DNA of 64,000 nt from BRH-c54 sp965284565 (GTDB lineage: Bacteria; Bacteroidota; Bacteroidia; Flavobacteriales_E; Vicingaceae), in the NCBI GenBank assembly GCA_965284565.1, contig OZ260100.1, forward strand, positions 3,224,001-3,288,000, in the 5' to 3' direction. The notes under the pieces are model-generated. The model was not told the origin of the DNA, did no database searches, and saw nothing but the letters and a program-made list of their open reading frames with translations. The number at the start of each line of letters is the position of its first letter. Positions within the stretch are counted from its first letter, which is position 1. The position numbers were made by a program, and so were the translations under genes. Positions 17,545-26,895 of the stretch are shown here, piece by piece.

Positions 17545-18795
17545 TTAAACAGCCTTATAAATATCCATCACACGTTTATAAAAAACTGCTTTACCGTATT
17601 GCTTAATTACATCTTCTCTTAGTTGTTCTTTATTGTACTTAGTGTGTTCGTAATACATCTTTAAAAGAGCTTCAGCTAATTGTTGTTCGTTTTTAGGTTG
17701 TACTAAAATACCATTACTATCATTAACAATACATTCTGGACCACCGCAATAAGTTGAAATAACTGGAACACTTCTAGAAAGTGCTTCAATTAATACCACT
17801 CCAAATGTTTCATAGTGGCTGGGTAACACAAACACATCACAATCATCTAACTGAGTAATTACTTCTTCACGAGAAATTAATCCTATTAACTTTACTTTAT
17901 CATTTAAGTGTAGTACATCTATTAAATGCATTAATTCTTCCTTCAACTCTCCTTCACCTGCGATTATCAACTCTACATTATCCTTATCTTTAGATAATTT
18001 AGCAAATGCTTTTATTAATTCTACTTGCCCTTTAAGTGTAATTAAATTAGCTATATTTAAAAACCGAACCTTTTGCCTTTTATTTTTACCAATAGTTAAT
18101 GGCTTGCTTTCAATAAAATCATCTAATACATTGGGTAACCATTTTATCTTATTGACAGGTAAAGAAAATTGTTGCTCAAGTTGCTTAATTAACTCAGGAC
18201 TAACAGCATAAAAATTGTCTGAAGCATTAAAAGTGTTACTTAATTTTAGCTTTAACTCATTATTTACTTCTCCCATGATGTATTGAGAACTGTGTTCTGT
18301 TATTACAACTGGTATATTATTTTTTTTACCTATTGCTGTAAAAGTAAGTCCTGCATAAATCATATTATGAGCATGTATTAAATCTGGCTTTCCATATTTC
18401 TCAATATATGTGTTTAATACAAAGTCACCATACTTCATCCACATTTCATACTTACTCAATGGCAAATTACTTTTTTTAGCTCCCCAAAAACCATCACAAC
18501 GAATTACATTTATTTGGTCTTTTATTTCATGCTGTAATGCCGACTGAAATGGAGTAAACGTTTTCTTTAATATGGTAGTTAGTAATGCTCCAATACTTAA
18601 TTTTTTGGTATGTTTATTCTTTTTGCCTAACAACGCATTTAACAAACTCGAAAAAGAATATTTAAAAGTGAAGGATAACACTCCTACTTGGTGACCTTTC
18701 TGTTGTAATATTTTAGCTTGGTCGTGCTGAAAAATCCCTGCCATAGGAGCATATTCAGGAACGTATTCTTCTGACGGTATAATGAGGATATGCAT
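17545..18795 (-). CDS. GT4-family glycosyltransferase
   Basis: 416-residue GT-B fold enzyme and last gene of the exopolysaccharide operon. The N-terminal Rossmann half has MHILIIPSEEYVPEYAPMAG and PDLIHAHNMIYAG; the C-terminal half has RFLNIANLITLKGQVELIKAF, IIAGEGELKEEL and the nucleotide-sugar-binding E-x7-E segment HYETFGVVLIEALSRSVPVI. It probably adds one sugar to the lipid-linked repeat unit in the cytoplasm. Donor and linkage cannot be read from sequence. It starts 20 bases after the previous gene. Confidence 0.88.
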   Translation of the reverse strand: MHILIIPSEEYVPEYAPMAGIFQHDQAKILQQKGHQVGVLSFTFKYSFSSLLNALLGKKNKHTKKLSIGALLTTILKKTFTPFQSALQHEIKDQINVIRCDGFWGAKKSNLPLSKYEMWMKYGDFVLNTYIEKYGKPDLIHAHNMIYAGLTFTAIGKKNNIPVVITEHSSQYIMGEVNNELKLKLSNTFNASDNFYAVSPELIKQLEQQFSLPVNKIKWLPNVLDDFIESKPLTIGKNKRQKVRFLNIANLITLKGQVELIKAFAKLSKDKDNVELIIAGEGELKEELMHLIDVLHLNDKVKLIGLISREEVITQLDDCDVFVLPSHYETFGVVLIEALSRSVPVISTYCGGPECIVNDSNGILVQPKNEQQLAEALLKMYYEHTKYNKEQLREDVIKQYGKAVFYKRVMDIYKAV

Positions 18796-18815
18796 AAATA
18801 GATAGTAAAAACTTT

Positions 18816-19829
18816 TTAACCTAAGTTTAAAGTTGTTGTATTTATAATTGCTTTTTTATATAGGTGCTTATTTTTTAAAACCGACATTAGAAATCCTTTC
18901 TTTTTTATATACAACAATTCATTCCTATCTCCTACAACACTTTTATTCATGTTTTTTTTCATCCTCAATATTAAAAGTTGTTTAAAGGTAGCCAATAACA
19001 ACCTCAAAACGGTAGGGTTTTCTCGTTTTTTAAAATAATTAGCATAAGGATAAAGCACAAAATCTGCCATACCAAATCCAAACCATAATTTTTTAAGGTA
19101 CTCCCAATTTATTCTTGCTGCAGGCATGTAATGCTTAAAGGTCATTTTTGAGTTGTAGTACAACTTCCCTCCTATTAATCTTAATGCATACATTAACTCT
19201 GTATCTTCTCCTGCCACTAAGGTTTTGCCATCTCTTCCTTGTAAAGTAGATTCGAAACCCAAAATATATAATTTATCTAGCCATTGTAAATCGATTATAG
19301 CTCCAGCTGTGTATAAACATCCTTTAACATTCGTTGTATCTCCATCTTTTTCGCCTTGAGCTCCTGTGCCAAAATTGTGTTCATAATCTTTCATCCAATT
19401 TGGTACTTCAAAACCAGCTTCATACTCCATAATTCCTTTACCGCCAACTGCTGCTATTTGGTTATCTTTAACAATGGTACTATATGCTGTACTCACATAA
19501 TCTTCGCATAGCCAATTATCATCATCACAATACAGCATGTAACGATATTTAGATTCATTAACACCTCTTTTTCTGGCAAACATCGTCCCAGGTTGTTTTT
19601 CATTAACTATGCGTAATGTAAATGGAGATTTTAGTTCATCCCATAATTGCTGAGCTTTTTCACTTGTACCATCATTACTATTATTGTCAACGAGAATAAT
19701 TTCAAAATCAAAGTCAATACTCTTTTGTTTTGCCAAGTGAGACAAAGTAGGTAATAACCTATTGCTTCCGTTGTAAGTTACTATTACAACCGAAACACCA
19801 TTTAAGTATTTTTTGTTTGTTACGCTCAT
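18816..19829 (-). CDS. GT2-family glycosyltransferase
   Basis: 337-residue GT-A fold enzyme. GVSVVIVTYNGSNRLLPTLSHL opens the nucleotide-binding domain, NNSNDGTSEKAQQLW follows, and YRYMLYCDDDNWLCEDY carries the DxD metal site. A later GEDTELMYALRLIGGKLYY segment is the typical acceptor-side ED motif. No membrane helix is evident. The gene follows the upstream GT2 with no spacer, so the two are co-translated. It is one of four glycosyltransferases in this operon. Confidence 0.88.
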   Translation of the reverse strand: MSVTNKKYLNGVSVVIVTYNGSNRLLPTLSHLAKQKSIDFDFEIILVDNNSNDGTSEKAQQLWDELKSPFTLRIVNEKQPGTMFARKRGVNESKYRYMLYCDDDNWLCEDYVSTAYSTIVKDNQIAAVGGKGIMEYEAGFEVPNWMKDYEHNFGTGAQGEKDGDTTNVKGCLYTAGAIIDLQWLDKLYILGFESTLQGRDGKTLVAGEDTELMYALRLIGGKLYYNSKMTFKHYMPAARINWEYLKKLWFGFGMADFVLYPYANYFKKRENPTVLRLLLATFKQLLILRMKKNMNKSVVGDRNELLYIKKKGFLMSVLKNKHLYKKAIINTTTLNLG

Positions 19830-20648
19830 TTATTTAGCGAATATACTTAGTAGTTTTAAACAAGCATAATTTAGTTTTCGGATAAATTTACTTTGTTCAA
19901 TTTTTAAAAACAGTTTCATCCTTGGGTTATTCAGTAGTTGTTTAAACTCAACAAATGCCAAGCCATCTTCATAAAAATGAGGAAAGTATTTTTTATAGGT
20001 GTTTTCTCTTTCTAAGGAGTATTTTTTTTGTGTGGAAACATCACTTGATATACCACTCATATCATAATTAGCTACCACTAAATCTAAATGTTTGTAAGGT
20101 ACATCATATTTACAAACAGCGCATATAAAAAATTCCCAATCGGCAAAAACTTTATAGCTTTCATTAAAGTAAAATACATCATCAAACAAAGTTTTTTTTA
20201 CAATGGCAGATTGATGGGCTATTGCAGAGTCTACAAAAAAACTGAATTTCAATTTTTCAGGGTATGTTTTTATCTTTTTTGTTCCATCATTAAAAACACG
20301 TTGTACATCTCCATAATAAATTTGATACGCATTAGAAATTTGCTGAACAGCATTGGCTAACACCTCATAATTATAAAAGGTATCTCCACTATTTAAAAAT
20401 AACAAATAATCTCCTTTGGCTGCTTTTATCCCTTTGTTCATGGCATTAAAAATACCAGTATCTTTCTCGCTTACCCAATAATCAATTTTATCGGCATATT
20501 GCTCTATTAGCTCTTTGCTACTATCTGTACTACCACCATCTATTACCACATACTCAAACTGCTGATGCGTTTGGGTAAAAACACTTTTAAAAGTATCTTC
20601 CAACCCTTCTTGGTCGTTATAGTTGATGGTAATGATGGAAAGTTGCAT
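19830..20648 (-). CDS. GT2-family glycosyltransferase
   Basis: 272-residue enzyme of the compact GT2 type found in capsule and exopolysaccharide clusters. MQLSIITINYNDQEGLEDTF, DGGSTDSSKELIEQYADKID, the WVSEKDTGIFNAMNKGI block and LFLNSGDTFYNYEVL (metal-binding region) are all characteristic, as is IAHQSAIVKKTLF. It probably adds an early or mid-chain sugar. The gene follows the upstream GT4 after two bases. Confidence 0.9.
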   Translation of the reverse strand: MQLSIITINYNDQEGLEDTFKSVFTQTHQQFEYVVIDGGSTDSSKELIEQYADKIDYWVSEKDTGIFNAMNKGIKAAKGDYLLFLNSGDTFYNYEVLANAVQQISNAYQIYYGDVQRVFNDGTKKIKTYPEKLKFSFFVDSAIAHQSAIVKKTLFDDVFYFNESYKVFADWEFFICAVCKYDVPYKHLDLVVANYDMSGISSDVSTQKKYSLERENTYKKYFPHFYEDGLAFVEFKQLLNNPRMKLFLKIEQSKFIRKLNYACLKLLSIFAK

Positions 20649-20650
20649 TT

Positions 20651-21814
20651 TTAATCCCTTAATTTATTTATTTCAACGAGTTGTAAAAATTGTTCGCCAA
20701 ATGTTGTTATTTTTTCTTGGTAATAATGTTGATATTGCTCGGGGTAATTCTTATTCATTTCTGAAATAATACCAACTAATTCATTGAAATCAGCTGGGTT
20801 AAAAAATGTCACTCCTTTATCAATTTGTTCTTTATGTACATCTAAATTAGATAAAACAATGTGTTTACCAACTGACTTAGTATCTTCAACTACCGTACTC
20901 CAGCCTTCAAATAAAGAAGGCTGAATAACGGCTATTGCATTTTTTAAAATACAAAGTTGTTCTGTACGCTCTATAAACCCTAAGAATTTAATATTATCCG
21001 TTAATTTATGCTGCCTAATAAATGTTTTTAACTCATTTACATAGTTTTGATTTCTATAGTCATTTTCCTTACCCGAAAAAGCTATTATTACTTCCTCACC
21101 TTTTTCTTTTAATCTTTTTACAGCTTCCAACACTACTTTATGATTTTTATGAGCCCAAAACTGGTTAGGTGCAAAAAAATAATTGTTAGGTAAATCATAT
21201 TTCTTTTTTAACAGATAAATGTCTTCTTTAGAAAAATCGGGATGAGTTACTGCAAAGTGTATAACTTTTAAATCAGCTTTCGATTCGGGATATAGTTTTT
21301 GAAAATGCTGTTGAGCATCTTTACTGCTAAAAACTACAACATCACCTTGAGCAATTATTTCTTTTTGTAATTTTTTTCTTTTTAAAATTTCTTCTTCAGA
21401 AAAAAATTGAGGTAAAAATTCTTCCTGAAAATCAGGTATCCAATTTACTTTTTTTAGTCCTTCTATCTGAATACTCTTATGTTCAGCAGGATATAAAAAA
21501 GAAATGTCGGGCTGTGAAGGTTTTTTAACTATACTATTTTTGTTTGAAACCATTCTGCTTAACTTATTTATTACTCTTTCAATAATTGAGTAATGAGCTT
21601 TAGCTGGAAATTTAAAATAGCTTAAATAAGGATATTGGGTGGAATTTTTTAATAATTCAAAATCTTCCATTTTAGTAGCTAACACAACAATATGAGGCTT
21701 TTTAACATCACTAAGCGTATTAAGTGCATGTACTATGTTTAATATATAGTATGCTCCACCTATCCAATTTTCATCATAAGAAAAAATTAATCCTATTCTT
21801 GTTCTTTTAGCCAT
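20651..21814 (-). CDS. GT4-family glycosyltransferase
   Basis: 387-residue GT-B enzyme. The N-terminus RIGLIFSYDENWIGGAYYILNIVHAL contains the acceptor-side GGAYY loop; YFFAPNQFWAHKNHKVVLEAV, IIAFSGKENDYRNQNYV, KFLGFIERTEQL and QPSLFEGWSTVVEDTKSVGK form the donor-binding half with the E-x7-E-like motif (E in FEGW and VED). Its start overlaps the end of the epimerase gene by 22 bases, so the two are tightly coupled. Confidence 0.87.
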   Translation of the reverse strand: MAKRTRIGLIFSYDENWIGGAYYILNIVHALNTLSDVKKPHIVVLATKMEDFELLKNSTQYPYLSYFKFPAKAHYSIIERVINKLSRMVSNKNSIVKKPSQPDISFLYPAEHKSIQIEGLKKVNWIPDFQEEFLPQFFSEEEILKRKKLQKEIIAQGDVVVFSSKDAQQHFQKLYPESKADLKVIHFAVTHPDFSKEDIYLLKKKYDLPNNYFFAPNQFWAHKNHKVVLEAVKRLKEKGEEVIIAFSGKENDYRNQNYVNELKTFIRQHKLTDNIKFLGFIERTEQLCILKNAIAVIQPSLFEGWSTVVEDTKSVGKHIVLSNLDVHKEQIDKGVTFFNPADFNELVGIISEMNKNYPEQYQHYYQEKITTFGEQFLQLVEINKLRD

Positions 21815-22686
21815 TTAACATAGTTTAAAAGCCCTTCATCAATGCTTGTTTTTTGTTGATAACCCAATTGTTGTAATATACTAATATCAGCCACCCAATT
21901 AATAGGGTCACCTTTACGTTCTTCTCCGCCAAAGTTAACTTTTACTTTTTCATTTACCAATTGGTAGAAAATAGTAGCCACTTTTTCAATAGACAATTCT
22001 TCTCCATTGGCAACATTAATTACTTCTCCTTTAAAGTCTGCTTTTTGTACAATACATGCTATGGCTTGAACTAAATCCGTAATATAAATAAAGTCTCGAG
22101 TTTCTTTACCTGTACCAAACAGCGTAATGTTGTTGGTGTTTTTTTGTTTATGGTACAAATCCCAAAACAATTGTTTTTTTAACCCTGGACCATAAGCGGA
22201 AAAGACTCTTAATGAACAGGTATTTAACCCAAATTGGGTGTGAAATTCTTCTGTAATTTCTTCTCCCATTTTTTTGTGTCTGCCATAGGGAGAAATAGGT
22301 AATAAGGAATGATTTTCTTTAATGGGTAAACTAATAGGGTTACCATAAACAGCCGCACTGGAAATGTGTACATATTTGCATTGAGGCGATTGTGTTCTTA
22401 TAGCATCTAGTTGTTTAAATACAGTAAAGGTATTGAGATTAAAATCTCGTTGTGGATGGTTAATAGAATCGGGTACACTAGCTGCTCCCGAACAATTGAT
22501 GCAAACATCAAAATTGGTTGTAGCAAAAATTTCTTCATAATTGGCGTTGGTAGCATCTAACAATAAATAATTAGGCGTATTGTAATCTACTACGATATCG
22601 CACTGCCATACCTCATGTTGTACCGAAAAATACTCTACACAATGCGAACCGATAAATCCTTTTGAGCCTATAATTAGTATTTTCAT
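21793..22686 (-). CDS. NAD-dependent sugar epimerase/dehydratase (extended SDR)
   Basis: 297 residues with the extended-SDR plan: KILIIGSKGFIGSHCVEYF (NAD-binding GxxGxxG), VHISSAAVYGNP with the catalytic Ser, SPYGRHKKMGEEI with catalytic Tyr and Lys, and FGTGKETRDFIYITDLVQA near the C-terminus. It acts on a nucleotide-activated sugar in the cytoplasm; whether it is a 4-epimerase, a dehydratase or a reductase cannot be told. It lies within the exopolysaccharide operon, ten bases after the methyltransferase. Confidence 0.88.
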   Translation of the reverse strand: MKILIIGSKGFIGSHCVEYFSVQHEVWQCDIVVDYNTPNYLLLDATNANYEEIFATTNFDVCINCSGAASVPDSINHPQRDFNLNTFTVFKQLDAIRTQSPQCKYVHISSAAVYGNPISLPIKENHSLLPISPYGRHKKMGEEITEEFHTQFGLNTCSLRVFSAYGPGLKKQLFWDLYHKQKNTNNITLFGTGKETRDFIYITDLVQAIACIVQKADFKGEVINVANGEELSIEKVATIFYQLVNEKVKVNFGGEERKGDPINWVADISILQQLGYQQKTSIDEGLLNYVKWLKEQE

Positions 22687-22696
22687 CTATAAATAT

Positions 22697-23563
22697 TTAT
22701 TGTTTTATTGCTATATAAGAATACATTCTTCCTGGTACTTTTGATTCATCATATACTTTAGAATGGTTAATTCCTTTAGCAAGTTTATACAATTGAAAAA
22801 CGAAAGGCAAATTTGCTAGTATTCCCAATTTATTTTTTAAAAGCAATTTGTGTTGTTGAAAATATTGTTGTTTCATTGCTTCTTTTTCCATTGTAGTAAT
22901 AGGAAAATAATTAATTACATTATCGTAATATTTAAGTTCTTCTATAATAGTTGCTCCCGCTAAAATAAAAGCATTTTTATATTCTTGAGGAGTGTATGCA
23001 TTTTCACCACCATAAAACTTTTGAAGCGGGTGATTTTCTAAAAACCATTGTTTATCTTTTTCATTAAAAATAACATGATCTCTTATGGTTAAGAGCAATC
23101 CATTAGGTTTTAATACCCTAACAGCTTCTTTAATAAATTTATTCAAATCCATTGCGTGATGCATGGCTTGTCGGATATAAACTACATCAAAGGCAGCATC
23201 TTCAAACTTAATATCTTCTGCTAATGCTTCATGTATTTCAATGTTATCTAACTTATTAATTGTTTTTAATTTTCTTATTGCTCCTGCACCCACTGTTTCA
23301 CTTGGGTCTGGCTCTACTGCTGTTACTTCAAAACCTTTTAAAGCAAAATTGACAGCACTTATTCCATTTCCACAACCAATATCTAATATTTTTTTTGCTT
23401 GAGGTTGGTAGTTTTCAATTAACGCCAATGTTTTTACAAATTCCTCACTTTGGGCAAAACGTTTTACATTAAGTATTAAATCTTCATCAAAATAAGCTTT
23501 CTCAACCAATTCACCATACTCAGGAATTGTTCTAATGTATTGTATAGTTTCTTCCCAATTCAT
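22697..23563 (-). CDS. class I SAM-dependent methyltransferase
   Basis: 288 residues. Motif I ILDIGCGNGISAVNFALKG, acidic post-I VTAVEPDPSE and motif IV FDVVYIRQAMHHAMDL are clear (about residues 60-140). The C-terminal third is helical with no strong match. In this operon it probably O-methylates a sugar of the repeat unit or an end residue. Its start overlaps the stop of the DUF4915 gene by four bases, and a chain-terminating role together with the ABC exporter is possible. Confidence 0.86.
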   Translation of the reverse strand: MNWEETIQYIRTIPEYGELVEKAYFDEDLILNVKRFAQSEEFVKTLALIENYQPQAKKILDIGCGNGISAVNFALKGFEVTAVEPDPSETVGAGAIRKLKTINKLDNIEIHEALAEDIKFEDAAFDVVYIRQAMHHAMDLNKFIKEAVRVLKPNGLLLTIRDHVIFNEKDKQWFLENHPLQKFYGGENAYTPQEYKNAFILAGATIIEELKYYDNVINYFPITTMEKEAMKQQYFQQHKLLLKNKLGILANLPFVFQLYKLAKGINHSKVYDESKVPGRMYSYIAIKQ

Positions 23564-24552
23564 TTTAGCTTGAATTTTGTTTTAATTTTTTGAAAAATAT
23601 TTTTTTGTTTTTTTAGCTTTTCAAATTTTTCCTCTAATTCAATATAAGACTTATGAATGATTTCAACTTGTTTAATTAAACCTACTGTATTGTCATTCTC
23701 TTCGAAAATCTTGAAATTATTAATATTTGAAATTATACTTTTACAAGTCAAATCATCGCAAACCACAATATCATATATTTCAGGAAATGAAACACTTATA
23801 TGCTTCACTATATTAAGTTGACGTCTATCTAACACAATAATATTTGAATTTAATGAGTTAGCTGATTTCCTATTTGCACTAACACCAATATATATAAAAT
23901 TTTCATCATAAGTAACACCACGCGTGAAGCCATTCAACACAATTTCTGTAACTAGCTTATCTTTATTATAAACTTTTAATGAATTTTTATGAGAGTCGCA
24001 TATAAACCACTTTTCATCTATAAACCTCGGATGATGTGGTCCACTTAATCCAGTTAACACAACTTTATCAGAATTTAAATCATATAAAATTCCTTTTTCA
24101 AAACATCCTTTTTCATTCCATTCTCTATGAGTAGAAAATTGTCCAAAAGCAGTTAAATAAAATTTATCTTCTTTTTTTTCAAGACAGTTAATATGCCATG
24201 CATCTCCAATTCCTGCTAGGTGTTTTATAAATATTAATCTTCCTGAAAAATTATATTTAAAAATCTGATTTGTACTTGTGGATACCAAAAATATATAATC
24301 ATCTTCTATGTATATATCGTGGCAATCTTTTACTTCAGGAAATTTACATTGATAGAAAACTCCATTTTCATTGTACCCAACCAATGTTCTTTTTTCTCTG
24401 ATAAATCTAAAGTAGCTATTTCCTTTTCTAAAAAGACCTGTTGAATCAAATTTATCAATAACGTAATTTTTATCTTGATTTACTAAAACCAAACCACCTG
24501 TTCCAATACCTGAATCACCATAAGCACCAACGCATGTAATTAAAAAGTTCAT
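23560..24552 (-). CDS. DUF4915-type beta-propeller-like protein
   Basis: 330 residues without signal peptide. Regularly spaced aromatic and hydrophobic strands (YIFLVSTSTNQIFKYNFSG, WFICDSHKNSLKVYNK) suggest a beta-propeller. GDAWHINCLEKKEDKFYLTA, LSGPHHPRFIDEKWFICDS and LNGFTRGVTYDENFIYIGVS match the conserved His and Arg pattern I associate with the DUF4915/TIGR03032 family, which occurs in polysaccharide loci but has no assigned reaction. A lysine-rich coiled tail closes it. It sits between the exporter ATPase and the methyltransferase. Confidence 0.7.
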   Translation of the reverse strand: MNFLITCVGAYGDSGIGTGGLVLVNQDKNYVIDKFDSTGLFRKGNSYFRFIREKRTLVGYNENGVFYQCKFPEVKDCHDIYIEDDYIFLVSTSTNQIFKYNFSGRLIFIKHLAGIGDAWHINCLEKKEDKFYLTAFGQFSTHREWNEKGCFEKGILYDLNSDKVVLTGLSGPHHPRFIDEKWFICDSHKNSLKVYNKDKLVTEIVLNGFTRGVTYDENFIYIGVSANRKSANSLNSNIIVLDRRQLNIVKHISVSFPEIYDIVVCDDLTCKSIISNINNFKIFEENDNTVGLIKQVEIIHKSYIELEEKFEKLKKQKNIFQKIKTKFKLK

Positions 24553-24569
24553 TATAAGTTTAATTGTTT

Positions 24570-25850
24570 TTATACCCTATTATCTAATTCAATTTCCCAT
24601 TTTAGTTTAGGTTGTATTACCCCTTTTCTGCTAGAGTTTACTAAGTATCCTAAATCTCCAATCTCAAATGAAAGAACGTCTTCCTGTACATCAATAATTT
24701 CTACATTTGGTGTGTGAGCAGCTATTGTAATAAAATATAAACCTTTTTTTAAAAATAAAGGCGGTAATTTTAATGATGCACAATATATAGAATCTACATC
24801 TTCAATTCTTTCCATTTTATCATCTTTATCCCATGAAGTGAAAATAGTAATTCCTTCTTCATTTGTTAACCTAAATAGCAATACAAAAGAACTTAAAGGT
24901 TTTTTTATCTTGTATTTAAACAATATATGAATAGATTGTTCATAATAAAATAAATGTGTTACTTCATTTTCTGGGTTTTTTAAAGTTATGTCAATAAAAG
25001 AAAAGCCATTACTATTAGATTCTATCAGTTTATAACCCAAATTATCACTTTTTTTATCTTTATTTAAGTAATACTTTATACCATAATTAACATCACCATT
25101 AAAAATAACTCCACCCTCACTTAAGACAATTAGCCTTGAACATAAAGTTTGTATACTCGCCATATTATGGCTAACAAAAAGTACGGTTCTTCCTTCGCCT
25201 TTGCTTACATCTTGCATTTTACCTATGGCTTTTTTTTGGAACTCCGCATCGCCTACTGCCAATACTTCATCTACTATTAAAATTTCGGGTTCGAGGTGGG
25301 CGGCTATGGAAAAACCTAAACGTACGGTCATACCAGAGGAATAACGCTTTACAGGAGTATCTAAGTATCGAGAAACACCTGCAAATTCTACTATTTCATC
25401 CAGTTTAGCACTTATTTCTTGTCTGCTCATCCCCATTATGGTTCCATTCATGTAAATGTTTTCCCTTCCTGTCATTTCCGGATGAAAGCCTGTTCCTACT
25501 TCTAATAAAGAAGCTATTCTTCCCTTGGTTTTTATTGCTCCTATTGTAGGGCTGGTAACTTTAGAAAGCAGTTTTAGTAAAGTAGACTTTCCTGCTCCAT
25601 TTTTTCCAATAATTCCAAGTACCTCCCCTTTTTCTACTTCAAAATTAATATCTCTTAATGCCCAAACATATTCAGAATTCCCTTTGCTTGTTCTATCGTT
25701 GTTTTCACCAATTTTTAAATAAGGGTCTTCTTTACCTCTCATCAAATGCCACCAGCGGTTAATGTCGTGACTTATAGTACCCGTACCAACTTGTCCAAGC
25801 CTATATTGCTTAGATAACTTCTCCACTTTTATGGCTATATTTTTACTCAT
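24570..25850 (-). CDS. wzt: polysaccharide ABC exporter ATP-binding protein, Wzt type
   Basis: 426-residue ATPase of an O-antigen/capsule exporter. Walker A GIIGKNGAGKSTLLK (about residue 83), the SLLEVGTGFHPEMTGRENIY segment, signature YSSGMTVRLGFSIA (about 173) and Walker B ILIVDEVLAVGD (about 192) are intact. Residues about 255-426 form an extra domain resembling the Wzt C-terminal carbohydrate-binding domain, which in O9a-type systems recognises a modified chain end. That fits the methyltransferase encoded two genes downstream. It is separated from its permease gene by 181 bases that hold a repeat element. Confidence 0.92.
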   Translation of the reverse strand: MSKNIAIKVEKLSKQYRLGQVGTGTISHDINRWWHLMRGKEDPYLKIGENNDRTSKGNSEYVWALRDINFEVEKGEVLGIIGKNGAGKSTLLKLLSKVTSPTIGAIKTKGRIASLLEVGTGFHPEMTGRENIYMNGTIMGMSRQEISAKLDEIVEFAGVSRYLDTPVKRYSSGMTVRLGFSIAAHLEPEILIVDEVLAVGDAEFQKKAIGKMQDVSKGEGRTVLFVSHNMASIQTLCSRLIVLSEGGVIFNGDVNYGIKYYLNKDKKSDNLGYKLIESNSNGFSFIDITLKNPENEVTHLFYYEQSIHILFKYKIKKPLSSFVLLFRLTNEEGITIFTSWDKDDKMERIEDVDSIYCASLKLPPLFLKKGLYFITIAAHTPNVEIIDVQEDVLSFEIGDLGYLVNSSRKGVIQPKLKWEIELDNRV

Positions 25851-25893
25851 TTATTTTGTTAATCGTAAATAGTTCCATCATTGCTATGCTTTA

Positions 25894-26030
25894 GCGTTAT
25901 TGTGAGTGAGACACGAACGAAGCAATCTGTTTATTCTGTACTCCCAACCAATAGATTGCTTCAATTCCAACTCTCAATTCCTCTGCTTGTGCTTTGCAAT
26001 GACGCAAGCGACTGGCGGATTGCTTCAGCT
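25894..26030. repeat. palindromic intergenic repeat, GAAGCAATC family
   Basis: GCGTTATTGTGAG near 25894 pairs with GCAATGACGC at 25996-26005, and GAAGCAATCT at 25919-25928 pairs with AGATTGCTTC at 25952-25961. A further GATTGCTTC copy lies at about 26018-26026. This is the palindromic GCAATGACG / GAAGCAATCT type common between Bacteroidota genes. It lies between the wzm stop and wzt start. Confidence 0.72.
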
Positions 26031-26031
26031 T

Positions 26032-26895
26032 CTACACTGTATCCATAAATTTTCTTTCTGTTTTATTAAAAACCAATGTGCCTACACTCACAATAAAAAA
26101 AGCGAACACAATGGTGTAAATTAAATTATTCCAACTAAAATTACCCGAACCTAAAATTCCATACCTAAACGTTTCTATAATAGATGTCATAGGGTTTAAC
26201 TCTATAATCCAACGATATTTATCCGGCAAAGAAGACAGCGGATAAATTACCGGTGTGGCATACATTAATAGTTGTACGCCAAACTGAAGCAGAAAAACTA
26301 AATCTCTGTATTTTGTTGTTAATGAAGTAATGATTAACCCAAATCCTAAACTTATTGCTGCCATAAGTAGAATGAGTAAAGGGAATAGCAACAACTGAAC
26401 ATTGAAATCTATTGAATAGGATAAGAAAAAAACATAATAGGCTAATACTACTAAAAATAGCATGAACTGTATAGCTAATTTTAATAAACTGGATGTTACA
26501 ATAGACAAGGGAGTAATTAACCTTGGAAAATACACTTTACCGAAAATATTTTGATTGTCTTTAAAAACGGTTGCGGTTTTATTAAAACATTCTGCAAAGT
26601 AATTCCACAATATTATACCCGACATATAAAAAAGAATTTTAGGAGAACCATCGGTAGATAATTTGGCAACATTACCAAATACAAAAACATAAATAGTGGT
26701 GGTAAAAATAGGTTGAAGAAAAAACCATATAGGCCCTAATATGGTTTGTTTATAAAGGGTAACAAAGTCTCGCTTAACAAACATGATAAGCAAATCTCTA
26801 TATTTCCAAATTTCTTTGAAATCTATAGCAAACAAGCTTTTTTTAGGTAATATTATATTGTCCCAATTCTCTTCACTATGCATCCTTTCAGCCAA
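26032..26895 (-). CDS. wzm: polysaccharide ABC exporter permease, Wzm type
   Basis: 287-residue ABC-2 type permease with six predicted membrane helices. The N-terminal amphipathic KEIWKYRDLLIMFVKRDFVTLYKQT segment followed by ILGPIWFFLQPIFTTTIYV is the classic TagG/Wzm start, and PVIYPLSSLPDKYRWIIELNPMTSIIETFRYGILG is the typical late loop before the final helix. It would move undecaprenyl-linked polysaccharide across the inner membrane together with the Wzt-type ATPase. The gene abuts the Wzc-type kinase gene with no spacer. Confidence 0.92.
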   Translation of the reverse strand: MAERMHSEENWDNIILPKKSLFAIDFKEIWKYRDLLIMFVKRDFVTLYKQTILGPIWFFLQPIFTTTIYVFVFGNVAKLSTDGSPKILFYMSGIILWNYFAECFNKTATVFKDNQNIFGKVYFPRLITPLSIVTSSLLKLAIQFMLFLVVLAYYVFFLSYSIDFNVQLLLFPLLILLMAAISLGFGLIITSLTTKYRDLVFLLQFGVQLLMYATPVIYPLSSLPDKYRWIIELNPMTSIIETFRYGILGSGNFSWNNLIYTIVFAFFIVSVGTLVFNKTERKFMDTV

